From the NCBI GenBank assembly GCA_012512355.1, contig JAAZEI010000253.1:1-8759 (forward strand): a DNA stretch of 8,759 bases, in the 5' to 3' direction. The translations under genes were made by a program, and so were the position numbers. The notes beneath the pieces were generated by a model. That model was not told the origin of the DNA. It did not search any database and worked only from the letters and a program-made list of their open reading frames with translations. The stretch is from Clostridiales bacterium (lineage in GTDB: Bacteria; Bacillota; Clostridia; Christensenellales; Aristaeellaceae). Positions 7,801 to 8,759 of the stretch are shown here, piece by piece; position 1 is the first letter of the stretch, and each line of letters begins with the position of its first letter.

Positions 7801-8759
7801 CAATCTTTTGTTCTTCATCATTGAGCTCATATTGTTCCTGGTTTATCAGGCTCAAGTCCACCGTGATGAGGGTTTCTTCCCCCTCTACGGTTTTTGCTTT
7901 GTCTTCATAAAGAACGTTTCCATTTTGGTCTTTATAATAAACATTGATAAAATCTACCTTGGGAGCCGGCGCGGCAGTAGGCTCTGAAACAGCCGGCGTC
8001 TCTTGCGGAATTTGCTGGTAGGTGAAAATGACATTGTTTGGTTCTGCGCCCTGCATTGTCACCTGCACATACTGTATGCCCTCGCCTGCAATGACATATC
8101 CTGCGATGTCATCCGCTGTGACGGCATTGGTTCCGTCATTGACTGTTTGCACGCGATCAGGGGCAATGGGATTCCCCTGCTCATCGACAAACCGCACCAG
8201 GATATCAACCGAAGGAGCCAATACGGAGCGGTATATGAAAGTTATTTCCGCCGGATTTGCGCCCTGCGCATCTACGGTGACGTATTGAGGTGTATCTTCA
8301 GCTAAAATATAACCCGGCTCCAAGTCGTAGGGCTGGGCTGGGACCTCATGCATTCCCGCCTGGTAGCTAATCTGCTGGGAACTGGCAACCTGGTCCCCCT
8401 CTTGGTTAACATAGCGAATGTTTAGCACAGCGTCGGGAATGACCGGCGCGCTGTAAGCAAAGTAAAGTTCGCTGGGATTGGCGCCGTTTTGATCAACTGT
8501 GACACTCTTTGATGATTCATCGCTGAGAGTATAACCGGGCTGAAGGTCATCAGGCGATGCTTCGATGGTGAAACTGCCGGCCTCCTCATACAGCCTCTGC
8601 TGGGGCGAGGCGACCTGCTCGCTATTTGGGCCAACATAATAAACAGTGACAGTCGCGGAAATTACCGGCGCGCTGTAGCTAAAATATAGCTCGCTGGGAT
8701 TGGCGCCGCTTTGATCAACTGTGACGCTCTTTGATGATTCATCGTTCAGGGTATAGCCG
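4880..8759 (-). CDS. Large multidomain surface protein (MucBP-like repeats, five SH3b modules, C-terminal membrane anchor), partial
   Basis: The frame is open from the right edge to TAA at 4880, giving 1292 residues; the N-terminus and any signal peptide lie outside. Residue numbers below count from the edge. Residues 1-418 hold five and a half MucBP-like repeats of about 70-75 residues, each starting with a strand such as VTVYYV or NIRYVNQEG and closing with G-x-x-P-x-x-[IL]-x-F-x-Y. Residues 438-925 carry five SH3b-like modules (first: KDGINIRSSP; third: AALRTGANTQDES; fifth: VRLRKETSTSSS) separated by Pro/Thr/Ser-rich stalks. Residues 1037-1058 form one membrane helix (GWLAVGIIGVLGGGGYYAYRMY), followed by a Lys/Arg/Gln-rich stretch, so the 234-residue tail is predicted to be cytoplasmic. 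The tail is Pro/Gln/Thr-rich, carries 20-residue repeats and ends in a basic ERKRRADRHSGNGQA. There is no LPXTG signal. Likely role: adhesion or cell-wall/glycan binding, inferred from domains only. Confidence 0.88.
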   Translation of the reverse strand, partial: GYTLNDESSKSVTVDQSGANPSELYFSYSAPVISATVTVYYVGPNSEQVASPQQRLYEEAGSFTIEASPDDLQPGYTLSDESSKSVTVDQNGANPSELYFAYSAPVIPDAVLNIRYVNQEGDQVASSQQISYQAGMHEVPAQPYDLEPGYILAEDTPQYVTVDAQGANPAEITFIYRSVLAPSVDILVRFVDEQGNPIAPDRVQTVNDGTNAVTADDIAGYVIAGEGIQYVQVTMQGAEPNNVIFTYQQIPQETPAVSEPTAAPAPKVDFINVYYKDQNGNVLYEDKAKTVEGEETLITVDLSLINQEQYELNDEEQKIATIDSAGNLSPSQIVFLFTAKIQDISARLRVVYQDEAGQQVADAQELILTQAGFNNISPNPLNLLPGYEPLSAEQKQVLVSEDGQVEPNQIAFIYRQVTSQETPAPIETTYEIIPLENVYVHPHKDGINIRSSPKIDSSNILGTVNAADVGRVMGMTLNEQKEEWYLLQISDNEAFIKKSVTVQMTQEEVNQHFGWTPGPATQAPTPTAQPEGMLIGRWGETNVGQLGFRKDPNDKVSNNIISRLDKGVKLWVYAQEIVGTGNELWYDLMVSGKPGFIKAEFITLFDQQQSDQYQAGLASPVPPKLTPTPDPEQASPTPSPVISQTPTLAPTQTPVVVTSSPVPQPYLGYALTTKQAALRTGANTQDESILATLPVNTLLHALAQTYVPAGETWHHVDVLNGSNQSGFVPESAIRRISPTEAESYLQSAQPPTAVPTRVPERVSGYAITLGRDVLMREYSDTNAKISRVLAGDTIVMVTSQEYVQGVSWHLVQHNGLYGFIRGDQLRMLTPQETQAYLESLKQTPPPPKATLPPLSTDSLSSYGFINADKVRLRKETSTSSSTLKFMDRNAFALVVDTLTAKDGSQWYRINQNGTEGYVMGRYLSVLKLGELQQYLSSNDFQSSNNQPSAPSGGTTNITPLEDYNKVVWKNPNIQASYEPFNPIATPTPPVEAILSPSIPPLSGEFIVETSPSIDPLTTFEPMGTEAPSAKTSRFPTGWLAVGIIGVLGGGGYYAYRMYQDNQRKAAQRATQRRQQAAQQQGRPTTTSSQPPSARPAGARPGQQPLRPGQIPPGGQTSSPYAPPASGQGTTAYRPTQPGQVPPPVSGQGTTAYRPTQPGQVPPPVSGQGTTAYRPTQPGQVPPPANSQGTTAYRPTQPGQAPPPVSGQGTTAYRPTQPGQVPPPVNGQGTTAYKPVEPTQAAKPETQTSSSDQTSKPADRTATSQNDGKPQTDVEQRAERKRRADRHSGNGQA
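5041..5400. repeat. 60-bp tandem repeat, six units, coding for 20-residue tail repeats
   Basis: Six head-to-tail units of exactly 60 bases. The five from 5101 to 5400 are very similar (each has CCTG(G/A)CC(C/T)GGCTG followed by CTGTAGGC); the unit at 5041-5100 is diverged. Each encodes a unit built around GQGTTAYRPTQPGQ and a PPP(V/A) run, the last protein copy reading TTAYKPVEPTQA. The period is a multiple of three, so copy-number change would keep the frame. There are no spacers between units, which excludes a CRISPR array. Confidence 0.95.
8441..8759. repeat. 222-bp repeat coding for near-identical MucBP-like units
   Basis: Bases 8441-8537 recur at 8663-8759 with only scattered differences, an offset of 222 bases or 74 codons. 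Both encode GYTL(S/N)DESSKSVTVDQ(N/S)GANPSELYF(A/S)YSAPVI. The second copy reaches the window edge, so the array very likely continues outside. Repeats further along the protein have the same layout but much lower identity. Confidence 0.85.

Noticed and set aside
8426..8428. GTG as the start of the surface protein
   Set aside because: It is an internal valine; the same frame stays open to the window edge and encodes further MucBP-like repeats upstream.

Overview
The window carries six protein-coding genes, all read from the minus strand. The V-ATPase, Gx-transporter, NusG domain II, CvpA and DUF5711 families together, consensus sigma-A-type promoters, AGGAGG ribosome sites and frequent TTG starts point to an anaerobic low-to-mid GC member of the Bacillota (Clostridia). 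GC is near 50 percent by eye. I cannot name a genus.

In transcription order (right to left): positions 8759-4880 hold the 3' part, 1292 codons, of a very large surface protein whose N-terminus lies beyond the right edge. It has MucBP-like repeats, five SH3b-like modules spaced by Pro/Thr stalks, one transmembrane helix near the C-terminus, and a 234-residue predicted cytoplasmic tail. Most of that tail is encoded by an exact-period 60-bp tandem repeat (5041-5400). A strong hairpin (4811-4848) follows its stop codon. A near-consensus promoter (4775-4747) then opens a four-gene set of membrane proteins: DUF5711 family beta-propeller, CvpA family protein, NusG domain II protein with an extra C-terminal membrane helix, and a Gx transporter (heptaprenyl diphosphate synthase component I family). 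The last two overlap at TGATG. A second promoter (1611-1584) lies just after the Gx gene and starts a V/A-type ATP synthase operon, of which the peripheral-stalk subunit and the first 401 residues of subunit I are visible. The operon runs off the left edge.

Working together: the V-type ATPase couples ion movement to ATP. NusG domain II and Gx-type proteins are commonly neighbours in Clostridia, near quinone/polyprenyl or flavin-linked membrane functions. DUF5711 and CvpA proteins are envelope proteins of poorly known role. All six products are membrane-bound or membrane-associated, so the window is an envelope and bioenergetics region. The least ordinary item is the surface protein, which is anchored by a C-terminal helix instead of a sortase signal and has a repetitive Pro/Gln/Thr-rich inner tail. 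No RNA gene, CRISPR array, insertion sequence or attachment site was seen. No stretch over 300 bases lacks a gene.
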